Assembly: GCF_036067295.1 (NCBI RefSeq)
Contig: NZ_CP107954.1
Span: 2,914,001-2,978,000 of the forward strand
Direction of reading: 5' to 3'
DNA from: Kribbella sp. NBC_00382
GTDB taxonomy: Bacteria; Actinomycetota; Actinomycetes; Propionibacteriales; Kribbellaceae
DNA length: 64,000 bases
In this document: one piece after another, positions 34,896 through 43,275 of the stretch
How positions within the stretch are numbered: position 1 is the stretch's first letter
Layout of the letters: every line of letters begins with the position of its first letter
The notes under the pieces: generated by a model
Told to the model about the DNA's origin: nothing
The model's database searches: none
What the model saw: the letters and a program-made list of their open reading frames with translations, nothing else
Made by a program: the position numbers and the translations under genes

Positions 34896-35717
34896 TCACT
34901 GCTTCGTGGTCCATTGGAACATCTCGCGGATCTCCGCGGGGTGGGCGAGATTCTCGACGCCGAGCTCGGTGTCGGTGAACTCGCGGGCCTGCGGCAACGG
35001 TACGTACGGCTGGTCCATCTCGGGCCACATCCGCTTGATCCGGGCCTGTCCGCCGAACGACGGGTGCTCGTTCTCCAGCAGCATAGGGTCTCCGTAGACG
35101 CCGGGCTGCAACCCGAGCGACGCGCCGTACAGGACAGCGGAGCTGAGCCGGTTGGAGGCGACCCGCCGATGCTTGCGGATCTCCTTGAGCTGCTTGAGCA
35201 GGAAGTCCTTGTCAGTCTTGCGCCAGTGCAGGCCGCGGTACCCGTGCGTGATGACCCGGAAGCCGGCGGCCTCGTAGACCTGCCGGATCGCGACGTTCTC
35301 GTACTCGTTCCAGTACAGGCAGACCGTCACCGGACCCTGCTCGTGCTCGTTGATCGAGGCAACGATCCGGCCGTGATCGCCCAGCACGTGCTGGCCTTCC
35401 CAGCCGTGGAACGGATAGAAGATGGTGCCCTGGGCATCAGCTGCGGGCGTCGCCAGATCGGGGTGGTTACGCAGCAGGTAGAGCCAGGGCGCGCCGATCA
35501 CCGACTGGTTGCGCAGGCCCATCGAGAAGCCGCGGCGCCGGACGCTGTCCGACCAGACGAACTTGGGCATCCCGGCGACGAAGGCCGTGTTGTACGCGAA
35601 CCCGTCGAGGATGTTCCAGCCGTGCTGGAGATAACCCCAGATCCGCGGCGAGCCACTCAGTCCGGCGTACTCCGCCATCACGTGCGCGTGGCCGTAGAAG
35701 TGGTTGGCGTGGTGCAT
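34896..35717 (-). CDS. Uncharacterised glycan-locus protein, copy A
   Basis: Unrecognised 273-residue soluble protein, paralogue of the gene at 51092. The two share a His-rich start (MHHxNHxYGxAHxxAxYAGL), YLQHGWNIxDG, VRRRGxxxGxRN, FHGWEG, GPVT(V/F)xLY(W/Y)xEY and a C-terminal SNRLS(S/T)AVxYG ... VYGDPM block. LQHGW recalls the QHG/WHG motif of CDP-glycerol and sialic/Kdo-type GT-B transferases, and the SNRLS...YGDP block could be the nucleotide-binding site, so a CMP-Pse-dependent transferase is a reasonable hypothesis. It overlaps the preceding gene by one base and directly precedes the cytidylyltransferase gene. Confidence 0.6.
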   Translation of the reverse strand: MHHANHFYGHAHVMAEYAGLSGSPRIWGYLQHGWNILDGFAYNTAFVAGMPKFVWSDSVRRRGFSMGLRNQSVIGAPWLYLLRNHPDLATPAADAQGTIFYPFHGWEGQHVLGDHGRIVASINEHEQGPVTVCLYWNEYENVAIRQVYEAAGFRVITHGYRGLHWRKTDKDFLLKQLKEIRKHRRVASNRLSSAVLYGASLGLQPGVYGDPMLLENEHPSFGGQARIKRMWPEMDQPYVPLPQAREFTDTELGVENLAHPAEIREMFQWTTKQ

Positions 35718-37084
35718 CAGAGCCGCCGCAGCCGCTTCACGACCACCCGGGCAGGATTCAGCACCGCATGACCGATCCGGTACGGCCGGGAGCGCCGGAT
35801 CCCGTCCAGCTGGCTCTCGAACCAGGTCGCCTGCTCGTTCGCGTCGGCCAGCTCCTGCGACAGCCGCGCGATGGTCGCGAGCTGCTCGGCCTGCCCCTGC
35901 GGGCGAAGGTTGTCGAGGGCAACCGTCAGTTCGCCTTCGATGGTCAGCCCGGCCATCGACGCGAGTCGTGCGGTCAGGGCCTGCGTGTCACCCGCCCATG
36001 GTTGCCGAGAGCCCGCTTCCTGCGCCCGCCGGACGAACCGCGCCAGATGCTCAACCGCACCACCGGACACCACCACGCCACTACCGAACAGCCGGTACTT
36101 CGTACCGTCCACGATCACGTTGTCCGGGGAAGCGATCGCCGCCGACTCCGGATCCAGCGAGTGCAGCCAGGTGGCGTACGCAGGGACAGCGCGCCGTAGG
36201 GCTGCCTGGTCGTCGACTTTCAGTGCTGCCAGCAACTGTTCTTCCAGCAAGACGCCTTCGCCAGCCGGAATCGCCTGCGCAGGAAGGGATTCCGGGGCTT
36301 TGTCGCCGATGACGAAGTACCAGACCGGGGCGAGCTCACGGCCGAGGCCGGCGGCGATCGCGTCCTGGATCAGGCGGTAGGGGTCCATCAGCGTCGAGCC
36401 GCTGTGCCGGGCGGCGACGGACCTGCCGATGGCGACGGCGGTGAGCGGGCCGGTCGGGGTCAGCAGCGCGAGATCGGCGGCGACCAGGTCGGGGTAGACG
36501 CTGTAGACGGTCGTCGTGGAGGCGAGTGCGCCGAGCGCGGTCCGGATCGCGGCCAGGCCGACCGGCGCTTGGAGAGTGCCGTCGACGACTCCGGGCCAAT
36601 CCGCGTTGCGGGGGACGGTTGCGGTGACGTCGGGCTGGAGCAGCCGCTCGATCCCGAAGGCGTTCTCGGCGGCGAGGAGGAGTCGGCCGCGGGGGGACAT
36701 TCGGGCCTTCAGCAGCGCGAGGCCTTCGGTCCAGGTCATCGCAGGGGTATCGGGGCCGACCAGTCGGGGCAATCCGTCGAGGGCTACGACTACGTCGTAC
36801 AGGTCGGTGCCGGTGAAGCGGTCGAGTGCGCCGCAGAAGACGCGGCCGCTGACGACCCGGGCGATCTGCTCGGCGTCGGGCGCGGAGCGGACCAGGACGT
36901 CAACCGTGCTGACCTTGTTGGCGATCAGGTCGAGCAGCTCGAGCGAGTGCGGGCCGGCGACCAGGACCTTGTCGGTCGGTCGCAGAACAGCATCCAGCAG
37001 CGCGGCCGTCGCCGAGCCGCCGGTCGCCGGTCGGCCGTCAGCCGGACGGAGATCGGACCAGTTGAGCATCTCGGCGCCAACCAT
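35717..37084 (-). CDS. Degenerate methyltransferase-like coiled-coil protein, copy A
   Basis: A 455-residue protein related to the one at 51915. The N-terminal half looks like a Rossmann methyltransferase in which the Gly-rich motif is altered (DKVLVAGPHSLELLDLI), with DVVVALDGLPRLVG and SPRGRLLLAAENAFGIERLL as later strands. The C-terminus is a coiled coil (about 395-435) ending in a basic RPYRIGHAVLNPARVVVKRLRR tail as in many glycan-locus enzymes. Start at ATG 37084; TTG 37090 or ATG 37069 are alternatives. Eight bases from the pseC stop and one base overlap with the next gene. Function unknown. Confidence 0.6.
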   Translation of the reverse strand: MVGAEMLNWSDLRPADGRPATGGSATAALLDAVLRPTDKVLVAGPHSLELLDLIANKVSTVDVLVRSAPDAEQIARVVSGRVFCGALDRFTGTDLYDVVVALDGLPRLVGPDTPAMTWTEGLALLKARMSPRGRLLLAAENAFGIERLLQPDVTATVPRNADWPGVVDGTLQAPVGLAAIRTALGALASTTTVYSVYPDLVAADLALLTPTGPLTAVAIGRSVAARHSGSTLMDPYRLIQDAIAAGLGRELAPVWYFVIGDKAPESLPAQAIPAGEGVLLEEQLLAALKVDDQAALRRAVPAYATWLHSLDPESAAIASPDNVIVDGTKYRLFGSGVVVSGGAVEHLARFVRRAQEAGSRQPWAGDTQALTARLASMAGLTIEGELTVALDNLRPQGQAEQLATIARLSQELADANEQATWFESQLDGIRRSRPYRIGHAVLNPARVVVKRLRRL

Positions 37085-37091
37085 CAACAAG

Positions 37092-38216
37092 CTAGTGCAC
37101 CAACTTCGTCAGTGTTTCGATCACCCGGTCGACGTCGGCGTCGGTCAGGTCGGGGAACATCGGCAGCGAGAGCTCCTCGCGGTAGAACTGCTCCGCGTTG
37201 GGGCACAGGCCGCGCTGGTAGCCCAGTTCGGCGAAGACCGGGTGCCAGTAGACAGGAATGTAGTTCACCTGCACGCCGATCCCGGCAGCGCGCATGCCCT
37301 CGAACACCTCGCGGCGGCGATCGCCGAGCACACGGATGGGGTAGAGGTGCCAGGCGGGATCGACGCCTGGGCGCTGCACCGGGGTGCGGAGGCCGTCGAT
37401 GCCGGAGAGGGCTGCGTTGTACTTCGCGGTGATCTCGGCCCGGCGTTGCTTGAAGGCCGCGAGCCGGCGCAACTGGGAGAGGCCGAGGGCGCAGGCGAGA
37501 TCGGTCAGGCGGTAGTTGACGCCGAACTCGTGGACTTCCTGGTGCCAGGGGCCCTCGTCGGTGATGGTGAAGCGTGAGGGGTCACGGACAAGGCCGATGA
37601 AGTGGAATTCGTGCACGCGCTGGGCGACGGCCGGGTCCTTGGCGACGACCGCGCCGCCTTCGCCGGTGGTGAGGTTCTTGGTCGGGAAGAAGGACAGCGT
37701 GGTCACGTCCGCGAGATCGCCGACCGGGCGGCCGTTGGAGAATCCGCCGACCGAGTGGGCGGCGTCGTCGAGGGTCTTCGCTCCGACCCGGTCCGCGATC
37801 GGCTGGAGAGCGTCGTAGTCCGCGGGATGGCCGGCATAGTCGACGGCGGCGATCACCTTGGTGCGGTCCGTGGTGAGCGCGCCGACGGCGGCCGGGTCCA
37901 GCAGGGCGGTGTCTTCCTCGACGTCGGCGAACACGATCTTGGCGCCGAGGATCGCGGCGGTCGATGCGGTCGCGACGAAGGTCATCGGCGTGGTGATGAC
38001 CTCGTCGCCGGGGCCGACGCCCAGGCCGGCGTACGCCATGTGGAGGGCGGCCGTGCCCGAAGTACAGCTGACGGCGCGGTGGCCGCCGGTCAGTTCGGAG
38101 ATCGCGGTCTCGAAGGCGGTCACGGCTGGGCCGGTGGTGAGCCAGTCGCCGCGCAGTACGGCGGTGACGGCCTCGATGTCTTCCTCGGAGATGGACTGAC
38201 GTCCGTACGGAAGCAT
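37092..38216 (-). CDS. pseC: UDP-4-amino-4,6-dideoxy-AltNAc transaminase
   Basis: PLP-dependent DegT/DnrJ/EryC1-family aminotransferase of 374 residues, second enzyme of pseudaminic acid synthesis: converts UDP-4-keto-6-deoxy-AltNAc to the 4-amino sugar. The start MLPYGRQSISEEDIEAV is characteristic of PseC; PLP-binding Asp is in TLDDAAHSVG and the Schiff-base Lys is K180 in FFPTKNLTTGEGG. The frame is open another 39 codons upstream into pseB, but ATG 38216 is 4 bp past the pseB stop and starts at the family's usual point. Operon pseB-pseC. Confidence 0.92.
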   Translation of the reverse strand: MLPYGRQSISEEDIEAVTAVLRGDWLTTGPAVTAFETAISELTGGHRAVSCTSGTAALHMAYAGLGVGPGDEVITTPMTFVATASTAAILGAKIVFADVEEDTALLDPAAVGALTTDRTKVIAAVDYAGHPADYDALQPIADRVGAKTLDDAAHSVGGFSNGRPVGDLADVTTLSFFPTKNLTTGEGGAVVAKDPAVAQRVHEFHFIGLVRDPSRFTITDEGPWHQEVHEFGVNYRLTDLACALGLSQLRRLAAFKQRRAEITAKYNAALSGIDGLRTPVQRPGVDPAWHLYPIRVLGDRRREVFEGMRAAGIGVQVNYIPVYWHPVFAELGYQRGLCPNAEQFYREELSLPMFPDLTDADVDRVIETLTKLVH

Positions 38217-38220
38217 GCGA

Positions 38221-39201
38221 TCAGTCCTCGAGCAGGATCTTGCGGATCTCGTCGATCGAGTACCACTGGTCGTTGGTGTCCGAGGCGTAGTGGAAGCCCT
38301 CGGCGACCGGGGTGCCTTCGGCCGGTGCGACATAGCCCCAGCTGGCGAGGTCTGGCTGCAGGACGAAGCGGTTGCCGAGGGAGAGCGCGCGGCGGCCTTC
38401 CTCCGGGCTGATCATCTCCTCGTGCAGCTTCTCGCCTGGGCGCAGGCCGACGTCGTGCATGGCCGCGCCGGGGGCGATCGCCTCGGCCAGGTCCGTCACC
38501 TTCATCGAGGGGATCCGCGGCACGTACAGCTCGCCACCGGTCATCAGCTCGAACGAGTCGACGACGAACTGGACCGCCTCGGGCAGCGTGATCAGGAACC
38601 GGGTGCAGCGCAGGTCGGTGATCGGCAGCGACTGGCCGGCGTCGTGCAGCGCGCGGAACTTGGGGATGATCGAGCCGCGGCTGCCCATCACGTTGCCGTA
38701 CCGGACCACGCTGAACCTGGTCTCGTACGCCGCCGCGTAGTGGTTGCCGTTGATGAACAGCTTGTCCGCGGTCAGCTTGGTCGCGCCGTACAGGTTGATC
38801 GGGCTGGACGCCTTGTCGGTGGAGAGCGCGACGACCCGCTTCACGCCGGAGTCGATCGCCGCCTCGATCACGTTCTGCGAACCGATCACGTTGGTCTGGA
38901 CGAACTCCCACGGGTTGTACTCACCGCTGTCCACCTGCTTCAGCGCCGCCGCGTGCACCACGTAGTCCACCCGGTGCATCGCCCGCATCAGCCGGGCGCG
39001 ATCCCGTACGTCCCCGAGAAAGAACCGCAGCCGAGGATCGTCCCCGAACGCCGCCCGGACCTCCCACTGCTTCAACTCGTCCCGGCTGAACACGATGATC
39101 CGGCGCGGATCGAGCGCCTCCAGCGCGTGCTTGATGAACGCCCGGCCGAAGGACCCGGTGCCTCCGGTGACGAGAATGTCGGAGCCGGTGAGGATGGACA
39201 C
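38221..39201 (-). CDS. pseB: UDP-GlcNAc 4,6-dehydratase (inverting)
   Basis: First committed enzyme of pseudaminic acid synthesis, 326 residues from the GTG at 39201 (AGAAGGG upstream). Extended short-chain dehydrogenase: NAD(P) motif TGGTGSFG, ALKQVDSGEYNPWEFVQTNVIGSQNV and the catalytic group ALSTDKASSPINLYGATKL, giving D129/K130 and Y138/K142, which match the Asp-Lys/Tyr-Lys arrangement of PseB. Removes water from UDP-GlcNAc and inverts C5. First gene of the leftward pse operon. Confidence 0.94.
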   Translation of the reverse strand: MSILTGSDILVTGGTGSFGRAFIKHALEALDPRRIIVFSRDELKQWEVRAAFGDDPRLRFFLGDVRDRARLMRAMHRVDYVVHAAALKQVDSGEYNPWEFVQTNVIGSQNVIEAAIDSGVKRVVALSTDKASSPINLYGATKLTADKLFINGNHYAAAYETRFSVVRYGNVMGSRGSIIPKFRALHDAGQSLPITDLRCTRFLITLPEAVQFVVDSFELMTGGELYVPRIPSMKVTDLAEAIAPGAAMHDVGLRPGEKLHEEMISPEEGRRALSLGNRFVLQPDLASWGYVAPAEGTPVAEGFHYASDTNDQWYSIDEIRKILLED

Positions 39202-39271
39202 GTCAGACCCTTCTGAGCCACATTTCCGAACCACGCGATCACACCGCGCAAGTCCGTACCTTAGCTGGCTG

Positions 39272-39709
39272 CTAGGGCGTGACCAGTTCGATGGTCGGGA
39301 AGTAGGTCCGGAAGCGTGCTGAGTCCCGGGTGATCAGCCGGTACCCGTTCACAGCCGAGTGGGCGCCGATGTAGAAGTCGGGCAGCGGTGAGCTCTTCAG
39401 GCCGCCTCGGCTCCGGTAGGTGACGAACGCCCGGGAGGCCAGGAAGCCCGCTGGATAAGGCAGTGCCTCCCGGAGGAAGTCCGCCGCCGGTAGCGCCGCA
39501 TCGACGTCCTCGATCCGGTCGAAGCCGGCGCAGACCTCCGCGTAGATGATCGGGTTGATCACCAGATCGCCGAGGTCTCTGGCTCCCGCGACCGCGGTGG
39601 CCGACCAGTCGGCCCACTCCGCATTGTCAGTGAGGATGTCCAGCAACACGCAGGTGTCGACCATGGTCGACACCTGCGTGACGGATTGCAGCCGGCGGTC
39701 ACTCGCCAC
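39272..39709 (-). CDS. vapC: PIN-domain toxin VapC
   Basis: Ribonuclease toxin of the PIN family. The first acidic residue is in MVDTCVLLDIL, the second in YAEVCAGF, the third region in LPDFYIGAHSAVNG and the last in ITRDSARF, completing a PIN active site. GTG 39709 overlaps the antitoxin gene by 11 bp; ATG 39664 is the more usual start for the family (MVDTCVLLD). The ATG is the exact centre of a perfect 34-bp palindrome. Located with its antitoxin between pseB and pseG. Confidence 0.88.
   Translation of the reverse strand: MASDRRLQSVTQVSTMVDTCVLLDILTDNAEWADWSATAVAGARDLGDLVINPIIYAEVCAGFDRIEDVDAALPAADFLREALPYPAGFLASRAFVTYRSRGGLKSSPLPDFYIGAHSAVNGYRLITRDSARFRTYFPTIELVTP
39647..39680. repeat. 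Perfect 34-bp palindrome over the vapC start
   Basis: Every base from 39647 to 39680 pairs with its mirror position; the centre is CCATGG and the arms contain GGTGTCGAC/GTCGACACC. It lies inside the vapC reading frame and encodes T-Q-V-S-T-M-V-D-T-C-V. In RNA it would fold to a 15-bp stem with the likely AUG start in the apical loop. Confidence 0.9.
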
Positions 39710-39926
39710 GCAGCAACTCCATCAGTTCCTCGGTGCTCTTGCCCGTCGTCGCCCTGCCGCGCATCTCGCGGACCAGCCGCTGGCCGTGCGTCTCGCTGCC
39801 CTGGGCGCGCACGATCCGCAGCGCGGTGCCGTCCTCGATCACCTCGAGCTCGTCGCCTTCGTGGAGGTGATGCTTGGCTCGCAGTCTGGCGGGGATGGTG
39901 ACCTGCCCCTTGCTGTTCATTCGCAT
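39699..39926 (-). CDS. vapB: AbrB-type antitoxin VapB
   Basis: A 75-residue antitoxin with a SpoVT/AbrB swapped-hairpin DNA-binding domain (MNSKGQVTIPARLRAKHHLHEGDELEVIEDGTALRIV) and a C-terminal toxin-binding tail. ATG 39926 follows AGGAGG by five bases. It overlaps vapC and is divergent from pseG by 67 bp. An inverted repeat just upstream is the probable autoregulatory operator. Confidence 0.9.
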   Translation of the reverse strand: MRMNSKGQVTIPARLRAKHHLHEGDELEVIEDGTALRIVRAQGSETHGQRLVREMRGRATTGKSTEELMELLRGE

Positions 39927-39939
39927 GGGTTCCTCCTAC

Positions 39940-39962
39940 GTAATACGTCCCCTACGTATTAC
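39940..39962. promoter_or_regulatory. VapB operator candidate
   Basis: Inverted repeat GTAATACGT-N5-ACGTATTAC (39940-39948 / 39954-39962), AT-rich against the genome background, between divergent vapB and pseG. VapBC autoregulation through such sites is usual; the position could also influence pseG, whose start is 32 bp away. Confidence 0.7.
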
Positions 39963-39993
39963 ATCCTACCTCGAACCGGATACCGTCTGCCTC

Positions 39994-41028
39994 GTGGATC
40001 ACGTGCTGCGGGTTGGGGTTCGGTGTGATGTGGGGGTCCGGCGGGGGGTCGGGCATGTCATGCGGAGTCTGGCGTTGGCGGAGGAGTTGTTGGCGCGGGG
40101 CGTGGAGGTGGTGTTCGTCTGCGACAGCCCTAGCGTGCCGTGGGCGGATGAGCAGATTCGGGCGCGGGGAATCGCGGTGGAGGCTGCGGTGTGGACGGCC
40201 GAGGAGCATGTGGAGCTGATCGGGCGGTTGGGGCTGGATGCGGTGGTGTTTGACTCGTATGACCTGCCGGGGGAGGTGTTCGCGGCGGTACGGGGGTCGG
40301 GGGTGCCCACGTTGGCGATTGTGGATGGGGAGTTGCGGGGGGCCGATGCTGATGTGCTGGTTGATCAGAATCTGGGGGCCGAGTTCGATCAGCCGGTACT
40401 GCCTGCCGGGGCTGTGAGGCTCGCGGGGCTTGAGTACGTGATGTTGCGAGACGAGGTGCTCGCGTTGAGGCCGTCTGAGTCGCCGGTACTACGGCCAGCC
40501 GGTGTGCCGCGGGTGTTCGCGTTCTTCGGGGGCACCGATGCCTACGGGGCCGGGCCGTACGTAGTACAGGCGTTGGCAGCGACCGGTGTGGCGTTTGAGG
40601 CGACAGTAGTTGCGCCGGGCGAAGAACTGGCTGAGGCGATCGCTGCAGTACCGCTCCAAGCGGGGCAGCGGGTGCAGGTGATCGGGCCGACGTCTGAGCT
40701 GGCCAAGGCGGTCGTGGAGTCCGACCTGGTCGTCAGTGCTTCCGGTACGTCGACCTGGGAGCTGCTGTGCCTTGGAGCCACCGCAGGTCTCGTCTGCGTC
40801 GTGGACAACCAGGAGATGGGCTACGAGCGAGCAGTAGCCACCGGTGCGTCCGCAGGGGTCGGCACACTGGCTGAACTCAAGGCAGACCCAACAGAAGCAG
40901 CCGCAGTACTACGCAAGCTGCTCACCGACCCGCAGGAGCGCCTGCAGCTCGCCCAGGCCGGTTGGAAGCTTGTCGACGGACAGGGAAGAGCACGCGTCGC
41001 GGACGCGCTCCTTCACCTGATCTCGTAG
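39994..41028 (+). CDS. pseG: UDP-2,4-diacetamido-trideoxy-altropyranose hydrolase
   Basis: PseG, 344 residues, removes UDP from the 2,4-diacetamido intermediate of the pseudaminic pathway. GT-B-like fold without transferase activity: the N-terminal loop GVGHVMRSLALAEEL holds the catalytic His, FAFFGGTDAYGAG opens the second domain, and SASGTSTWELLCLGATAGLV is the UDP-binding block. GTG 39994 starts at the family's usual N-terminus; the frame is open further left through the vapB region. Separated from the other pse genes by vapBC and on the opposite strand. Its last 16 bases overlap the convergent membrane protein gene. Confidence 0.88.
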   Translation: MDHVLRVGVRCDVGVRRGVGHVMRSLALAEELLARGVEVVFVCDSPSVPWADEQIRARGIAVEAAVWTAEEHVELIGRLGLDAVVFDSYDLPGEVFAAVRGSGVPTLAIVDGELRGADADVLVDQNLGAEFDQPVLPAGAVRLAGLEYVMLRDEVLALRPSESPVLRPAGVPRVFAFFGGTDAYGAGPYVVQALAATGVAFEATVVAPGEELAEAIAAVPLQAGQRVQVIGPTSELAKAVVESDLVVSASGTSTWELLCLGATAGLVCVVDNQEMGYERAVATGASAGVGTLAELKADPTEAAAVLRKLLTDPQERLQLAQAGWKLVDGQGRARVADALLHLIS

Positions 41029-43226
41029 ATCGTCGCGTCCAGGGTCGCGTGCCGCAGTCGCACGTACTGCTTCAGCTGCGGTGAGATCTGACCGGCCCGG
41101 TGGTCGGCGTAAAGCCACCGCACTCCCAGCTTGCGCAGTCGCTCGATGATGGCCAGCGACGGGGAGGTGAAGGTGGCGTCGTTCGCCGCCAGTTGCTCCT
41201 CGTTCCAGTACGGGACCTTGCTCGGCTCCACACCGGACGTAGCCGAGATCCGGCTCGACCTGTTGGTCCGTACCCAGCCCTCGATCAGTACCTGCCGCTC
41301 GGACAGCGCAGCGATCCAGAAGTGCCGGCTGTCGCAGGTCTCGCCGCGCAGTGCGATGCAGTGCGCGTTGGTGGCGATCAGGTCCTCGCTAGCGGTGTTC
41401 TCCTTCAACCACCGAGCAGCATCCGCCTCCGCAGCGGTCGGCCCATCCCGCCCCGGCCGCCCCGAGACGACATCACTCGCCGAAGCAGACGCCAGCCCGA
41501 CCAGCGGCAGCGTCGCCGCCCCGACCATGCACGCGGCAACCAGAGCCGCGAAGAACGCCGTCGGCGTCCCACCAGCCCGACGACCAGCCTTCCACGAGAT
41601 CGCGACCACCAGTGCAACGGCCAGCACAGCCGCAACCGTCCAGATCAAAGGCTCCTTGACCCCGCGAAGATCCGCCGCACCCCACCGAGCAAACCCACAC
41701 GCAGCCAGCCCAAGCCCAGCAGCCCCAGCAACCAGTACTACGCTCCGCCGATCGTCCAGCCGCTCGACCAACCGCGCCAACCCGACACACGACAGCACCG
41801 CCAAGAACGGAAACGCCATCCGATAGAACGACAGCGGCTGATTGGTCACCAGTGCGGCCACGAACCCGCCGATCGCAAAGCCGGCGACGTAGATCCCACC
41901 CGGATCCCGCCAAAACTTCCGCAGGAACAACACCCCGACGACCGCCAGCCCCCAAGCCACCAGGATCACCACCGCGCTGATCAACTCGGCCCGATCACCA
42001 GCAGCCGCCTTGATCGCCGCGTACGGCGGCAGCGTCGTGAACAGCTCGCCGAACTTCACCTGCAACCCCGACGACTCGCCTCCGAAGACGACGATCGCCG
42101 ACCCGACGAACACCCCGAGCGTGATCAGCACCCCGAAGAACGCGTTCCGAGTCGACCGCCGAAACAGGAAGACCAGCAGGAACCCGCAGACCGCCATCGG
42201 CAGCACGCTCGCCTTAGCCCCGGCTGCCGCCAGCGCCACCAGCAGCAGCAAGATCCACCGGCTCCGCGGCGGCTGTTTGCGCAGCAGGTCGATCGCGATG
42301 ACAGCGAGCATGAGCGCGAACATCAAACCGAGGTTCTGTGTCGGACTCAGATACGCCCCGGCCGCCATCGACACCCCGCCGATCGACAGATCGTGCAGCG
42401 GCTCCAGCGCCCCGCCGAGACCCGCCACCAGAACGGCCAGCGGCCCAGCCCATACGGCAGTGGTGCTTTCGCCCGCTTGCACGAACCGCTGCGTCACCGC
42501 GAAGACCAGCGCACACGCCGCCAGCGCAAACGGCAGCCAGCTCAGCGCATAGATCAACTGGGTCAGATCCACCCCGGTCGCCCACGACGTCGCCGCGGTG
42601 ACCTGGTGGAAGAACGTGTGGAACTTCATCGGTTCACCGCCGATCCACAACGGCACAACCGGTACGTCGGATTTCGCGCTGGCCGCGAGCGCCTGGTGGA
42701 ACGCCATCCCCGGATCACTGATCAACGGATCCGTGTACGCCGGTGCATACCGCCCCGGCCCGGTCCGATAGATCGCGAACAGTACGAGCGAGGTCGACAG
42801 CGACAGCAACCAAGCAGTCCACGGTGCCAAGGGCATAGCGACCCGGCGCCAGACCCGATTGCGCACGTCGTGATCCAGCACGCCGAGGACGAGCACGATC
42901 GGCGCCCAACCCCATGACCAGCGCTGCAACCCCACGGACGCACTGGCCAGGTACACGATCAACTGCGCGGCCGTACCGATCGCGAAGCCGGCCGCGAAAT
43001 CCTCGACCAAGCTGCCGCGGTACGCGCCGATCAACCGCCAGATCACCACGCCCGGCAAGGTCACCCCGACCACCAGGAACAGGCCGAACTTCGCGACGTC
43101 GAGCACCGGCGCCCGCGAGATCAGCAGGACCAGAACCAGCAGCAGCACCGGCAGGGCCGCCATCCGACCGGCGAGCGTGCCGGAGCCGGTGTCCTTCGGC
43201 CCGCGCCGCCGAGCCCTGGAGTGCAT
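41013..43226 (-). CDS. Large GT-C-like membrane protein, paralogue 1
   Basis: A 737-residue polytopic membrane protein with about 14-16 TM helices, of the kind proposed to be GT-C glycosyltransferases or polymer exporters. After the first helices comes a loop YTDPLISDPGMAFHQALAASAKSDVPV ... FHTFFHQVTAATSWATGVDL, then further helices and a soluble C-terminal part with ATNAHC-x7-C (C623/C631), RHFWIAALSERQVLIEGW and LRKLGVRWLYADH. The same layout occurs in the genes at 43276 and at the right edge. 49 bp downstream of its neighbour and probably in the same operon. Confidence 0.72.
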   Translation of the reverse strand: MHSRARRRGPKDTGSGTLAGRMAALPVLLLVLVLLISRAPVLDVAKFGLFLVVGVTLPGVVIWRLIGAYRGSLVEDFAAGFAIGTAAQLIVYLASASVGLQRWSWGWAPIVLVLGVLDHDVRNRVWRRVAMPLAPWTAWLLSLSTSLVLFAIYRTGPGRYAPAYTDPLISDPGMAFHQALAASAKSDVPVVPLWIGGEPMKFHTFFHQVTAATSWATGVDLTQLIYALSWLPFALAACALVFAVTQRFVQAGESTTAVWAGPLAVLVAGLGGALEPLHDLSIGGVSMAAGAYLSPTQNLGLMFALMLAVIAIDLLRKQPPRSRWILLLLVALAAAGAKASVLPMAVCGFLLVFLFRRSTRNAFFGVLITLGVFVGSAIVVFGGESSGLQVKFGELFTTLPPYAAIKAAAGDRAELISAVVILVAWGLAVVGVLFLRKFWRDPGGIYVAGFAIGGFVAALVTNQPLSFYRMAFPFLAVLSCVGLARLVERLDDRRSVVLVAGAAGLGLAACGFARWGAADLRGVKEPLIWTVAAVLAVALVVAISWKAGRRAGGTPTAFFAALVAACMVGAATLPLVGLASASASDVVSGRPGRDGPTAAEADAARWLKENTASEDLIATNAHCIALRGETCDSRHFWIAALSERQVLIEGWVRTNRSSRISATSGVEPSKVPYWNEEQLAANDATFTSPSLAIIERLRKLGVRWLYADHRAGQISPQLKQYVRLRHATLDATIYEIR

Positions 43227-43275
43227 GCGGTCACCCTAATGCCGGAACGGCTCCTATGCGTAGGCGAGCCATCAC

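Noticed and set aside
41100..42917. 605-codon frame opposite membrane paralogue 1
   Set aside because: Antisense, Arg/Pro/Gln-rich, no domain.
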